A stretch of DNA of 22,403 nucleotides, from NCBI GenBank assembly GCA_022750355.1, contig JAKIVW010000001.1, positions 1-22,403 on the forward strand, written 5' to 3'. Of the stretch, positions 7,071 through 14,049 are shown piece after piece. The notes beneath the pieces were generated by a model. It saw only the letters and a program-made list of their open reading frames with translations. It was not told the DNA's origin and searched no databases. Position numbers and translations under genes: made by a program. The DNA comes from Thermoplasmata archaeon. Its GTDB lineage: Archaea; Thermoplasmatota; Thermoplasmata; Lutacidiplasmatales; UBA184. Positions within the stretch are counted from its first letter, which is position 1, and every line of letters begins with the position of its first letter.

Positions 7071-9185
7071 CTAGGAGAGGGTCCCGTCGGGGATCAACGG
7101 CAGGGAGCGCAGACGCTGGCCGGTGGCGTCGAAGATCGCGTTCGCGATCGCGGGGGCCACGGCGATGAGGGGTGTCTCGCCGCCCCCCTGGGAGGGGAGG
7201 TCTCGCCGGTCGAGCAGGAGCACCTCGATCGGGGGCACGTCGTGGAATCGCGGAACCGGGTATTCGGAGAGCCTCGGGTTGAGGATCCGGCCGTTCTCGA
7301 AATGGATGGCCTCAAAGAGGGCTCCTCCGAGTGCCATGATGGTGCCTCCCTCGACCTGGTTCCGGAGGTTTGCCGGATGGACGATCGCCCCGCATTCGAA
7401 CCCGGTGACGATCCGGACCACTTCGATCCGTCGGTCCTCGTGGAACTGGACCTCTGCGTAAGTGGCGACGCGCCCTCCCTTCTCCAGCCCGATCGCCAAC
7501 CCTCGGCCTCGGCCCGGGCGTGGGTCGTGGGAGGCAGTGCCGGCGACCCATCCTGCCCTCTCGGCGACGGCACGGAGGACGGCCGCGAGGCGATCGTCAG
7601 CCAGGTGGCGGAGACGGTATTCGAGCGGGTCCGCACCCACTCGGACGGCCATTTCGTCGATGTGCGACTCGCGGGCGAAATTATTGGCGGTCGCGGCGAG
7701 GCCGCGATACGACGCCTGGGCGAGCGGCGAACGGGAGGGTTGGTTGCCGACCTTCTGGTTCGGGATCCGGTACGGCCCTCGGGCGGCCGCCGAGCCGGCG
7801 TTCAGGTCCTCGAACCGCCACGCGGTGAGCGCCCCGTCCTTCGTCGCCCCCGACCGGATGTCGATCACCGCCATGGGCCGGAAGTACGCCTGGGCGAACT
7901 CCTCTTCCCGGGTGAACACGATCCGGACCGGGTGGCCGGACGCCAGGGCTAGACGGGCCGCTCCGGCCGCGAGGTCCGAGGCGTGCTTGCCTCCGAACGC
8001 CGAGCCCGTGGGCGGGACGACGATGCGAACCCGGGACGGAGGGATCTTCAGCGCGTTCGCCACGGCCTCACGGGCTCGGAACGGGGTCTGGGATCCCATC
8101 CAGACGGTAAGGTGGTCTCCCTCCCAGGAGGCGACCACGGCGTGGGTCTCCATCGGGACATGGGCGATGTACGCGGTCGTGTAGGTCTCATGCCGCGAGA
8201 CCGGAGCCGAGGCGAGGGCCGCGTCGACATCTCCGGATTCTTCGTGGATCACGTCCCAAGAGTCCTGGCCCGCGGCGGGGTGAGCGCGAAGGAACTCGAC
8301 GATCTCCTTCTCGGAAGGTTGGGGAGTCGTCACCCACTCCGCCCGGAGGGCCTTCAGCGCCCGAGAGGCCGTGAGCAGGTCCGGAGCAGCCACACCGACA
8401 AACTCGCCCTCGCGCACGACCGTCACTCCCGCCATCGACTGAGCCCGAGAGAGGTCGACGCGCTGCAGTTGGGCCCCGTGGGAGGGAGGGAAGAGAACCT
8501 TCCCGTGGAGCATCCCCGGCAAGCGAAGGTCGGAGGTGTACGTTCGCGTCCCGGTGACGATCTCCCGGCCCCCCAGATTCGGGACGAGTTGTCCGGCCCT
8601 CCTCCACTCGGTGGGCGGGATCGGGCGCGTCGTGGGAGCGACCGTCTCCACGCGGAGTAGACCCTTCACGAGGTCCCCATACTCCACCGGACTCGTGTTC
8701 GAGGGTCCTCGGACCCTGGCCGCTCCATCGGAGAGTTCGACCTCCGTGGGAGCGACCCCGAGGTATCGGGCCGCGAGCTCGAGGAGGATGCCCCGGGTCG
8801 CGGCCGCCGTCGCCCGCAGGTGTTCTCCGGCATCGGGCATCGACCGGCTGCCGAAGGTGCCCATATCCCACGGCGAGACGTCGGTGTCGCCCATCGTGAG
8901 ATCGACGGCCGAGATCGGGAGGGAGAGTTCCTCGGCCACCAACTGGGACAGCGCGGTCCGAGTCCCCTGCCCGACCTCGACCTTGCCGGTGAAGGCTCGG
9001 ACCTTCCCATCCGCCCCCAGGTGGAGCCACGCTCCTCCGTGGGGCGGGCCTCCCCGGGGACTTCCGTCGTGGTCCGGCCGCCGGGGCGGCAGCACCACCA
9101 CGAGTCCGCTCCCGTACCGGTCGAAGAACGGCCGCTCGGTGGGGGGTTGGAGGTCGAACGGGAGGCGCGCCGACGGAGCGGTCAT
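7071..9185 (-). CDS. iorB: Molybdopterin-binding large subunit of a xanthine-dehydrogenase-family hydroxylase (isoquinoline 1-oxidoreductase beta type)
   Basis: The 704-residue subunit binds the molybdopterin cytosine dinucleotide cofactor and hydroxylates an N-heterocycle or aldehyde with water as the oxygen source. Seen in order: 'KVEVGQGTRTALSQLVAEEL' near residue 60, 'SRSMPDAGEHLRATAAATR' near 120, the aldehyde-oxidase a/b hammerhead ('LPGMLHGKVLFPPS') near 230, 'HVPMETHAVVASW', 'PTGSAFGGKHASD' and, near the C-terminus, 'GGGETPLIAVAPAIANAI', whose Glu (about 670) is the catalytic base. The ATG overlaps the IorA stop (ATGA). Unlike well-known membrane-attached members, no Tat signal or membrane helix is visible at the N-terminus, so a cytoplasmic enzyme is likely. 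The substrate is unknown. No FAD subunit gene is adjacent. Confidence 0.9.
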   Translation of the reverse strand: MTAPSARLPFDLQPPTERPFFDRYGSGLVVVLPPRRPDHDGSPRGGPPHGGAWLHLGADGKVRAFTGKVEVGQGTRTALSQLVAEELSLPISAVDLTMGDTDVSPWDMGTFGSRSMPDAGEHLRATAAATRGILLELAARYLGVAPTEVELSDGAARVRGPSNTSPVEYGDLVKGLLRVETVAPTTRPIPPTEWRRAGQLVPNLGGREIVTGTRTYTSDLRLPGMLHGKVLFPPSHGAQLQRVDLSRAQSMAGVTVVREGEFVGVAAPDLLTASRALKALRAEWVTTPQPSEKEIVEFLRAHPAAGQDSWDVIHEESGDVDAALASAPVSRHETYTTAYIAHVPMETHAVVASWEGDHLTVWMGSQTPFRAREAVANALKIPPSRVRIVVPPTGSAFGGKHASDLAAGAARLALASGHPVRIVFTREEEFAQAYFRPMAVIDIRSGATKDGALTAWRFEDLNAGSAAARGPYRIPNQKVGNQPSRSPLAQASYRGLAATANNFARESHIDEMAVRVGADPLEYRLRHLADDRLAAVLRAVAERAGWVAGTASHDPRPGRGRGLAIGLEKGGRVATYAEVQFHEDRRIEVVRIVTGFECGAIVHPANLRNQVEGGTIMALGGALFEAIHFENGRILNPRLSEYPVPRFHDVPPIEVLLLDRRDLPSQGGGETPLIAVAPAIANAIFDATGQRLRSLPLIPDGTLS

Positions 9186-9697
9186 GGAGGGGTTTTCCCG
9201 GGTCCTCCCGGAGGTCGGGAGGCCACCTTCACGGCGTCCAGGATTCGAAGGTACCCGCCGCAGCGGCAGATGTTCCCGTCCATCGCGGCCCGGATCTCCT
9301 CGTCGGCGGGATGCGGAAGTCGCTCGAGCAGGGAGACGGCCGGGAGGATCAGTCCCGGTATGCAGAAACCGCACTGAAAGGCTCCCGCATCCAGGAACGC
9401 TTGCTGGACGCGGTGGAGTTCCTCGCCGTTCGCCAAACCCTCGATCGTGAGGATCGACCGGCCGACCACTTCTCCGACCGGGGTGGTGCACGACCGGACC
9501 GCGACCCCCTCCACGAGGACGGTACAAGCGCCGCACTCGCCCTCCCCGCATCCGTACTTTGTGCCGCTGAATTCCAATTCCTCCCGAAGGACGTAGAGGA
9601 GCGAGCGGTCCGGCGGAAGGGCGATGAGGTGGTCGACCCCATTCACCCGAAGAAGAGATCCCACCCGGGGATGCGTGGCCGGTTCCGCGCCGTGCAC
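9182..9697 (-). CDS. iorA: [2Fe-2S] small subunit of the molybdenum hydroxylase (isoquinoline 1-oxidoreductase alpha type)
   Basis: From GTG 9697 the protein has 171 residues. An N-terminal plant-type ferredoxin domain contains 'KYGCGEGECGACTVL' plus a fourth Cys in 'RSCTTP', and the helical C-terminal domain holds the second cluster in 'QCGFCIPG' and 'NICRCGGY'. It passes electrons from the molybdenum site to an outside acceptor. The frame stays open to a TTG at 9796, but that extension is Pro-rich. I prefer GTG 9697 because GAGG (9712-9709) and a TATA-like TTATCACC (9740-9733) fit it. Its TGA overlaps the ATG of iorB, indicating translational coupling. It is divergent from the EamA transporter gene. 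The acceptor is unknown, as no cytochrome or FAD subunit is adjacent. Confidence 0.87.
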   Translation of the reverse strand: MHGAEPATHPRVGSLLRVNGVDHLIALPPDRSLLYVLREELEFSGTKYGCGEGECGACTVLVEGVAVRSCTTPVGEVVGRSILTIEGLANGEELHRVQQAFLDAGAFQCGFCIPGLILPAVSLLERLPHPADEEIRAAMDGNICRCGGYLRILDAVKVASRPPGGPGKTPP

Positions 9698-9732
9698 GTT
9701 CGAAGGAACCTCGGGGGGTTGAGGGTTCGTTC

Positions 9733-9740
9733 GGTGATAA
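9733..9740 (-). promoter_or_regulatory. TATA-like box for iorAB
   Basis: TTATCACC on the minus strand lies about 40 nt upstream of GTG 9697. A start site near 9713 would leave a leader of about 16 nt containing the GAGG ribosome-binding site (9712-9709). This supports GTG 9697 over the upstream TTG. Confidence 0.35.
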
Positions 9741-9810
9741 CTCCCCGCGGGGCCGGCCCCCTCGTCGGGGTCAATTCGAATCGACTTCGGAGCCAAATGC
9801 GGGCTGAGCC

Positions 9811-9830
9811 CATCCCCCGTGCGGGGGATG
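9811..9830. promoter_or_regulatory. Perfect 9-bp inverted repeat covering the ribosome-binding region of the EamA gene
   Basis: CATCCCCCG (9811-9819), TG, CGGGGGATG (9822-9830) form a perfect 9-bp hairpin or operator 5 nt before the GTG at 9835. The GGGGGA in its right arm is the only ribosome-binding site candidate, so RNA folding would hide it. It lies in the divergent gap to iorA, so a DNA-binding role is equally possible. Confidence 0.5.
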
Positions 9831-9834
9831 CGGC

Positions 9835-10785
9835 GTGACGGCGGACCGGTCCATTCTGGCTACCGGCATCCCCCAGCTCCTCCTGCTCGGCCTCGTCTGG
9901 GGTGCCACCTTCCCCATCGCGCGGGTCGGCGTCGACGCGGGAGCGAATCCATTCCTCCTCGTGGCACTGGACCTATTGCTCGCGGCCGGAGTGATCGGGT
10001 CGGTCGCCATCTGGACGAGGACGCCCTGGCCGAACCTTCGGAACGCGGCCCAGTCGGCCGGACTCGGAGCTCTCCTCATCGCCGGAATCAACCTCCCCCT
10101 GTATTGGGGACTCCAGGGAGCCACGGGAGGGGCCGCTTCCATCGTCTACGCCACCTCCCCGATCGTGAGCTTGGTGTTCCTGTGGGGTCTGGGAAGCTCG
10201 ACCGGATTGCGTCGGCGCCAACTGGCGGCCCTCGCCATCGGACTGGGAGGGGTCGTACTGCTGGGTGTGGCAACGAGCGGGGGCGGCGCGGCGTTGGCCC
10301 TCGGCGCCCTCGTCGCCTTCGGTTTCGGTGCGACCTGCCAGGGAGTCGGAGCCGTGCTGGTCGGGCGGGCCCGGCCCCACGGGGAAGATCACGGAGGACT
10401 CACGCTCCAATTCCTCGGCGGAGCCCTCGCCTCCTTGGTGCTGCTTCCGCTCCTCTCGACCTCCCCGGCCCTCCCGTTGACCGCAGCGACCCTCGGCTCG
10501 ATCGCCTACGTTGGGGTGATATCGATGGCTCTCGGCTACACGCTCTTCTTCGGGGTGATCCAGCAGTTTGGTGCCGTCCGAGCGAACCAGGTCACCTTCC
10601 TCAATCCCGTGGTCGCGCTCATCGTGGGAGTGATTGCCTTTGGAGAAGGATTTCCGCCGGTCGAGGCCGTCGCGTTGGCCCTGATCGTACTCGCGTTGGT
10701 CCTCCTGCAACCGTCCCTCCGACACCGTCCCACGACCCACCGAACGTCGGACGCCGGTCCGACCGAACTCCCTCACGCGTCCTAG
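9835..10785 (+). CDS. EamA/DMT-family membrane transporter
   Basis: This 316-residue protein has about ten hydrophobic helices arranged as two repeated five-helix EamA domains. The first starts with 'LLLLGLVWGATFPIAR' (family motif W...F), and the second with 'LGALVAFGFGATCQGVGAVLVGRA'. Loop signatures include 'LYWGLQGATGGAASIVYATSPIVSLVFLW' and 'FFGVIQQFGAVRANQVTFLNPVVALIVGVIAFGEG', typical of drug/metabolite exporters of the YdcZ/RhaT/EamA group. Members export amino acids or small metabolites across the cytoplasmic membrane; the substrate here is unknown. It starts with GTG, just after a 9-bp hairpin that contains the ribosome-binding site. It is divergent from the iorAB pair, which may hint at a shared small-molecule substrate, but that is speculation. 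Confidence 0.88.
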   Translation: MTADRSILATGIPQLLLLGLVWGATFPIARVGVDAGANPFLLVALDLLLAAGVIGSVAIWTRTPWPNLRNAAQSAGLGALLIAGINLPLYWGLQGATGGAASIVYATSPIVSLVFLWGLGSSTGLRRRQLAALAIGLGGVVLLGVATSGGGAALALGALVAFGFGATCQGVGAVLVGRARPHGEDHGGLTLQFLGGALASLVLLPLLSTSPALPLTAATLGSIAYVGVISMALGYTLFFGVIQQFGAVRANQVTFLNPVVALIVGVIAFGEGFPPVEAVALALIVLALVLLQPSLRHRPTTHRTSDAGPTELPHAS

Positions 10786-10872
10786 CGTCCTGCGGGGGTC
10801 GTTGATGCACGTTCGGTCTCCTCACGGGACCGCCCGAAGCCGGGCCTCTGCTCCGAGCCGGCTCGCAGGATC

Positions 10873-12522
10873 CTAGAGCACGCCGATCACGCGGCCGTCC
10901 GGAGTGATGTCGATCGAGTTGGCCGCCGGGTGTTCCGGTAGACCGGGCATCGTGATGATCCCCCCGAGGAGGGCCACCGTGAACCCGGCCCCCGACCAGC
11001 GCTCGAGGCGGCGGACCTGGACGCGGAATCCGGTCGGCCGTCCCCATTGGTGGGGGTCGTCCGAGAGGGAGCGCGGGGTCTTCGCGATGCAGACCGGCCC
11101 GACCGCCTCTCCGAGAGACCGGATCCAGTCGAGGTCGGCGGCGGCGGCGGGGGCGAGGTCCACGCCCGCCGCTCCATACATTTTCGTCGCGACCGTGTCG
11201 AGCACGGTTTCGACCGAGGCGGTCGGTCCGTAGAGGGGGTGGCTCTTCTGGCCACGCCCGGCGGCCGCCACGACGAGGTGGGCAAGCGCTTCGGCGCCTG
11301 AGCCTCCGTCCGCGTAGGCCGAGTCGCGCGCGCAGGGGACGTTCCTCCCGGCGCAGAACTGCTCGACGAGACGAACCTCCTCCGGCGTGTCGGTCGGGAA
11401 TTGATTGAGGGCCACGATGGGGTCGAGACCGAGCAATCGGAGGTTGGCCAGGTGCTGGTCGAGGTTCGCCAGGCCTACCGTGACGGCGTCCACCGACGGC
11501 GGTCCGTTCGAGGGGAGTCCACCATGATAGCGGAGCGCGCGGATCGTCGCGACCACGACACCGACGTTCGCATCGAGACCCGTCGCGGCCGCCACGATGT
11601 CGACGTACTTCTCGGCCCCGAGCTCGGTCGAGAACCCCGCCTCGACCACGCAGTAGTCGGCGAGTGCGAGCCCGGCCTCGATCGCGAGGCGGCTGCAGGT
11701 CCCGTGGGCGACGTTCGCGTAGGGGATACCGTGCACGAACGCCGCCGTCCCCTCGGCTGTTTGCACGAGGTTCGGAGCGAGGGCCCCGGCCAGGAGCGAC
11801 GCGGAAGAGCCGGCGGCGCCCAGGTCCGCGGCCCGGACGGCGCTACCGGTGGGGGTGCGTCCGACCAGGGTTCGGCCGAACCGCTGCTTGAGGTCGACAT
11901 AGTCCCGGGCGAGGGCATGGATCGCAGCGGCCTCGCAGGCGGCGGTGACGACAAATTGAGCGGCCCGCGGGAAGCCGTGGCCCGGCTGGGAGAGGCCGGC
12001 GGTGATCGTTCGGAGCGAACGGTCCTCGATCGCGGACGCCCGGGGGAGGTCGGTCGAGCCGTTGACGATCTCCGGGTCGACGCTCCGGTAGATGTGGTGG
12101 TCGACCAGCGACGCGAGGAGGTTTTGGGCGTTCGTGATCGCGTCGAGGTCGCCGGTGAGGCCGAGGTCGATCGCGGGGCGAGGTTCGACGGTCGCGCGCC
12201 CGCCGCCCGACGCGCCGCCCTTGACCCCGAAGACCGGGCCGAGGGAGGGTTGGCGCAGGCAGACCACCGAGCGGTGGCCCAGCCGTTCGAGGGCCATCCC
12301 GAGCCCGATGGCGACGACGGTCTTGCCCTCCCCATGCTCCGTCGGGGTCATGGCGCTCACGAGGATCAGTCGGCCTTTCCGAGAACGGTCCGCGAGCGAG
12401 CGGACGAGCTCGACCGGCACTTTCATCACGCCGCGCCCGGCCGGCACCAGCTCCGCCGGGGTGAGTCCGAGGTCGGCGGCCACATCGCCGATCGGTCGTT
12501 CGGTCCGCGAACGCGCCCTCAC
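10873..12522 (-). CDS. fhs: Formate-tetrahydrofolate ligase
   Basis: This 549-residue enzyme, the usual size of the family, makes 10-formyl-tetrahydrofolate from formate, ATP and tetrahydrofolate. Seen: 'IGDVAADLGL' at the N-terminus, the ATP-binding loop 'TPTEHGEGKTVVAIGLGMAL' near residues 59-78 (Glu-His replaces the more common Pro-x), 'LRQPSLGPVFGVKGGASGGG', 'DLTGDLDAITNAQNLLASLVDHHIY' in the family's form, 'YANVAHGTCSRLA', 'FSTELGAEKYVDI' and the C-terminal 'GGIITMPGLPEHPAANSIDI'. The GTG start overlaps the stop of the CBS gene (GTGA), so the two are translationally coupled. It provides one-carbon units for purines, serine or a Wood-Ljungdahl-type branch; FolD is not in the window. It is transcribed divergently from the hydrogenase operon. 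Confidence 0.96.
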   Translation of the reverse strand: MRARSRTERPIGDVAADLGLTPAELVPAGRGVMKVPVELVRSLADRSRKGRLILVSAMTPTEHGEGKTVVAIGLGMALERLGHRSVVCLRQPSLGPVFGVKGGASGGGRATVEPRPAIDLGLTGDLDAITNAQNLLASLVDHHIYRSVDPEIVNGSTDLPRASAIEDRSLRTITAGLSQPGHGFPRAAQFVVTAACEAAAIHALARDYVDLKQRFGRTLVGRTPTGSAVRAADLGAAGSSASLLAGALAPNLVQTAEGTAAFVHGIPYANVAHGTCSRLAIEAGLALADYCVVEAGFSTELGAEKYVDIVAAATGLDANVGVVVATIRALRYHGGLPSNGPPSVDAVTVGLANLDQHLANLRLLGLDPIVALNQFPTDTPEEVRLVEQFCAGRNVPCARDSAYADGGSGAEALAHLVVAAAGRGQKSHPLYGPTASVETVLDTVATKMYGAAGVDLAPAAAADLDWIRSLGEAVGPVCIAKTPRSLSDDPHQWGRPTGFRVQVRRLERWSGAGFTVALLGGIITMPGLPEHPAANSIDITPDGRVIGVL

Positions 12523-13073
12523 GCCCGAACCCGATTCTTAGGGGCCGGCGTTTTCCGGGCCGGAGCGACGGGAGACGGAGGGGCCGCGAGGACCTTCAGG
12601 ACATCCTGGCGCGTGAGGATGCCGGAGAGCCGGTCGCCTCGGACCACGGGGAGACGGTTGATCGAGAACTGGCGGAGGAGATGCCACGCCTCGCTGAGCG
12701 GGGCATCCTCGTCGACGGTGGCGGCCGGATGCGACATGGCGTCCTGCACGACCCCGTTCAGGAGAGCGGCCACCGAGCGTTGCAGCAGATCCTTCCGCTT
12801 GGGTTCGTATCCGGCTAAGAGGACATCCAGGATCCCCCGGACGTGGCCGATCCCCACCTGGTGGTCCAGGGAGGCGACAATGTCCTTCTCGCTCAGCACG
12901 CCGAGCACGTGTCCCTTGGGATCGATGACGGGGAGGCCCGACACGTGATGCGTTCGCATCGTTCGTGCGGCGGACAGGAGGCTCTCGAACGGTCCGGCGG
13001 TGAACACCGGCGACGTCATGACCTCCTCGACGAGGAACGGTCGCAGTAGGTCAGTGACCAACGGAGCGGACAT
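12519..13073 (-). CDS. Tandem CBS-domain protein, first gene of the fhs operon
   Basis: This 184-residue protein is made of two CBS domains, at about 15-69 ('VEEVMTSPVFTA...VSGLPVID...GVLSEKDIVASL') and 108-162 ('VQDAMSHPAATV...INRLPVV...GILTRQDVLKVL'), with a basic Pro/Ala/Lys tail. A CBS pair (Bateman module) usually senses adenosyl nucleotides (AMP, ATP, SAM). No DNA-binding or catalytic domain is attached, so it probably acts on a partner. Its stop overlaps the fhs start, making Fhs the likeliest partner; Fhs consumes ATP, so adenylate sensing would make sense, but that is inference. A TATA-like TAATAG lies about 25 nt upstream and GAGGGG about 11 nt upstream of the ATG. Confidence 0.9.
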   Translation of the reverse strand: MSAPLVTDLLRPFLVEEVMTSPVFTAGPFESLLSAARTMRTHHVSGLPVIDPKGHVLGVLSEKDIVASLDHQVGIGHVRGILDVLLAGYEPKRKDLLQRSVAALLNGVVQDAMSHPAATVDEDAPLSEAWHLLRQFSINRLPVVRGDRLSGILTRQDVLKVLAAPPSPVAPARKTPAPKNRVRA

Positions 13074-13094
13074 GGCCGAGATTCCCCTCGGGAG

Positions 13095-13211
13095 CTATTA
13101 GAGAACGAGGTCAACCTGCGTTGAGTCGCCGGGAGGGGGGTCGCGTCCTTCCTCCGGAATCCCCTCCGCGATCCGCGCCGCGTCAACTTCTCTTGACGTA
13201 GGGGTTGATAG
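13095..13211. promoter_or_regulatory. Divergent promoter region between the fhs and hydrogenase operons, with two similar inverted repeats
   Basis: Toward the CBS gene, TAATAG (13100-13095, minus) is centred about 25 nt from the ATG. Toward the hemerythrin-like gene, TTGATAG (13205-13211) is centred 26 nt from the ATG at 13234. Just upstream of each box is an inverted repeat: TCAAC-N4-GTTGA (13111-13124) and CGTCAA-N6-TTGACG (13181-13198). Both share TCAA-N6-TTGA. Placement directly upstream of each TATA/BRE position on both sides suggests a shared regulator binding two sites. The rest of the 160-bp gap shows nothing else. Confidence 0.5.
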
Positions 13212-13220
13212 AGGCCGCGG

Positions 13221-13232
13221 GGTTTCGAAACC
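13221..13232. promoter_or_regulatory. 12-bp perfect palindrome directly before the hydrogenase-operon first ATG
   Basis: GGTTTCGAAACC ends 1 nt before the ATG at 13234 and replaces any Shine-Dalgarno. With the TATA-like box at -29 to -23, a leaderless transcript starting at or near the ATG is likely, which would place the palindrome between TATA box and start site, a typical archaeal repressor position. Confidence 0.45.
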
Positions 13233-13233
13233 G

Positions 13234-14016
13234 ATGACGGCCTTCCCGCCCAAGATCTCGAAAGCTTCCACGGAGGAATCGGCCGAGGCCGCCGAGGCCA
13301 AAGGCGTCCTGACCGAGGGTGGCGTGAGCGAAGGGTTCCGTCGCGATCTCGAGGCGGCGCGGAGTGCGTTGGCGGGCCTGCTTCAGAGGCTCCGACCCTT
13401 CCGCCGGGCGCCGACCGTTCACGCGCCCGTGGGAACCGTTCCTTCCTCCGACCTGGTCGCTCGTCTCCAGCTCGGACTCCGGAAGGAACACGACCTCGTG
13501 CTCACTCCCATGCTCACCCGGCTCGACGCGTTCGCTACGCGTCTCAACAGCGGGGGAGACGTCCCCGTTCCGGCGATCGAAGAGGGACTCGTCCTGGTCG
13601 ACCGCTACCTGCACGAGCTCCACGACGTGCATCTCCGGCTGCTCCAGGTCGCGGGGGCGGACCCCGAGAAGGGAGAGCTGGCCCACTTGGCGTTCATGCA
13701 GTTGGGTTCCGACTTTGAGCATGCTCGGGTGCGATGGGCCACCGTACGCGTGATGGTCCGGGGCTACGAAGAGAAGCTGACCGCCTCGCGCGCCATGCTC
13801 GGGCTCACGCTCGCCCAGGAGAGCCGCGCCGAACGAGCCTGGCACGACTTCGAAGTGGAGTACGCCCGGGCCAGTATTCCCGCGCAGTTCTCCCCGAAGG
13901 TCGCCGAGATCTGGCAGGGGGAGCTCGATCACGCTCGGGACGCGGGGCGTGCGGACCGGACCCGGGTCGAGGAGTGGTTGGGGCGAACCGCCCAGTACGC
14001 GACGATCTCCGCATAA
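13234..14016 (+). CDS. Hemerythrin-like helical protein heading the hydrogenase operon
   Basis: This 260-residue soluble protein is almost all alpha-helical. After a disordered Ala/Glu-rich N-terminus, residues about 75-190 resemble a hemerythrin (HHE) bundle: 'LRKEHDLVLTPML', 'LVDRYLHELHDVHLRLLQ', then 'LGSDFEHARVRWATVRVMV', with further His/Asp/Glu in 'AWHDFEVEYARA'. In HHE proteins such residues hold a di-iron site that binds O2 or NO. Not every ligand can be assigned, so the call is tentative. The ATG lacks a Shine-Dalgarno and is probably leaderless. It ends 33 bp before hydB on the same strand. An oxygen-protecting or sensing role for the hydrogenase would fit; alternatively it is an unknown four-helix protein. 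Confidence 0.55.
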   Translation: MTAFPPKISKASTEESAEAAEAKGVLTEGGVSEGFRRDLEAARSALAGLLQRLRPFRRAPTVHAPVGTVPSSDLVARLQLGLRKEHDLVLTPMLTRLDAFATRLNSGGDVPVPAIEEGLVLVDRYLHELHDVHLRLLQVAGADPEKGELAHLAFMQLGSDFEHARVRWATVRVMVRGYEEKLTASRAMLGLTLAQESRAERAWHDFEVEYARASIPAQFSPKVAEIWQGELDHARDAGRADRTRVEEWLGRTAQYATISA

Positions 14017-14049
14017 CGACCGAATGTCGGAGGAGCGGGAGGTCAGCGG

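Noticed and set aside
9186..9551. N-terminal extension of the molybdopterin subunit to 826 residues.
   Set aside because: The extension overlaps the iron-sulfur subunit gene in another frame and is Arg/Pro-rich; the ATGA junction at 9182-9185 is the natural start.
11401..12948. 515-codon plus-strand open frame opposite fhs and the CBS gene.
   Set aside because: Arg/Gly/Asp-rich shadow with no recognisable domain; fhs on the other strand is certain.
13100..13200. SurR-type operator (GTT-N3-AAC) known to control Pyrococcus hydrogenases.
   Set aside because: The repeats here read TCAAC-N4-GTTGA and CGTCAA-N6-TTGACG; the GTT-N3-AAC order and spacing are absent.
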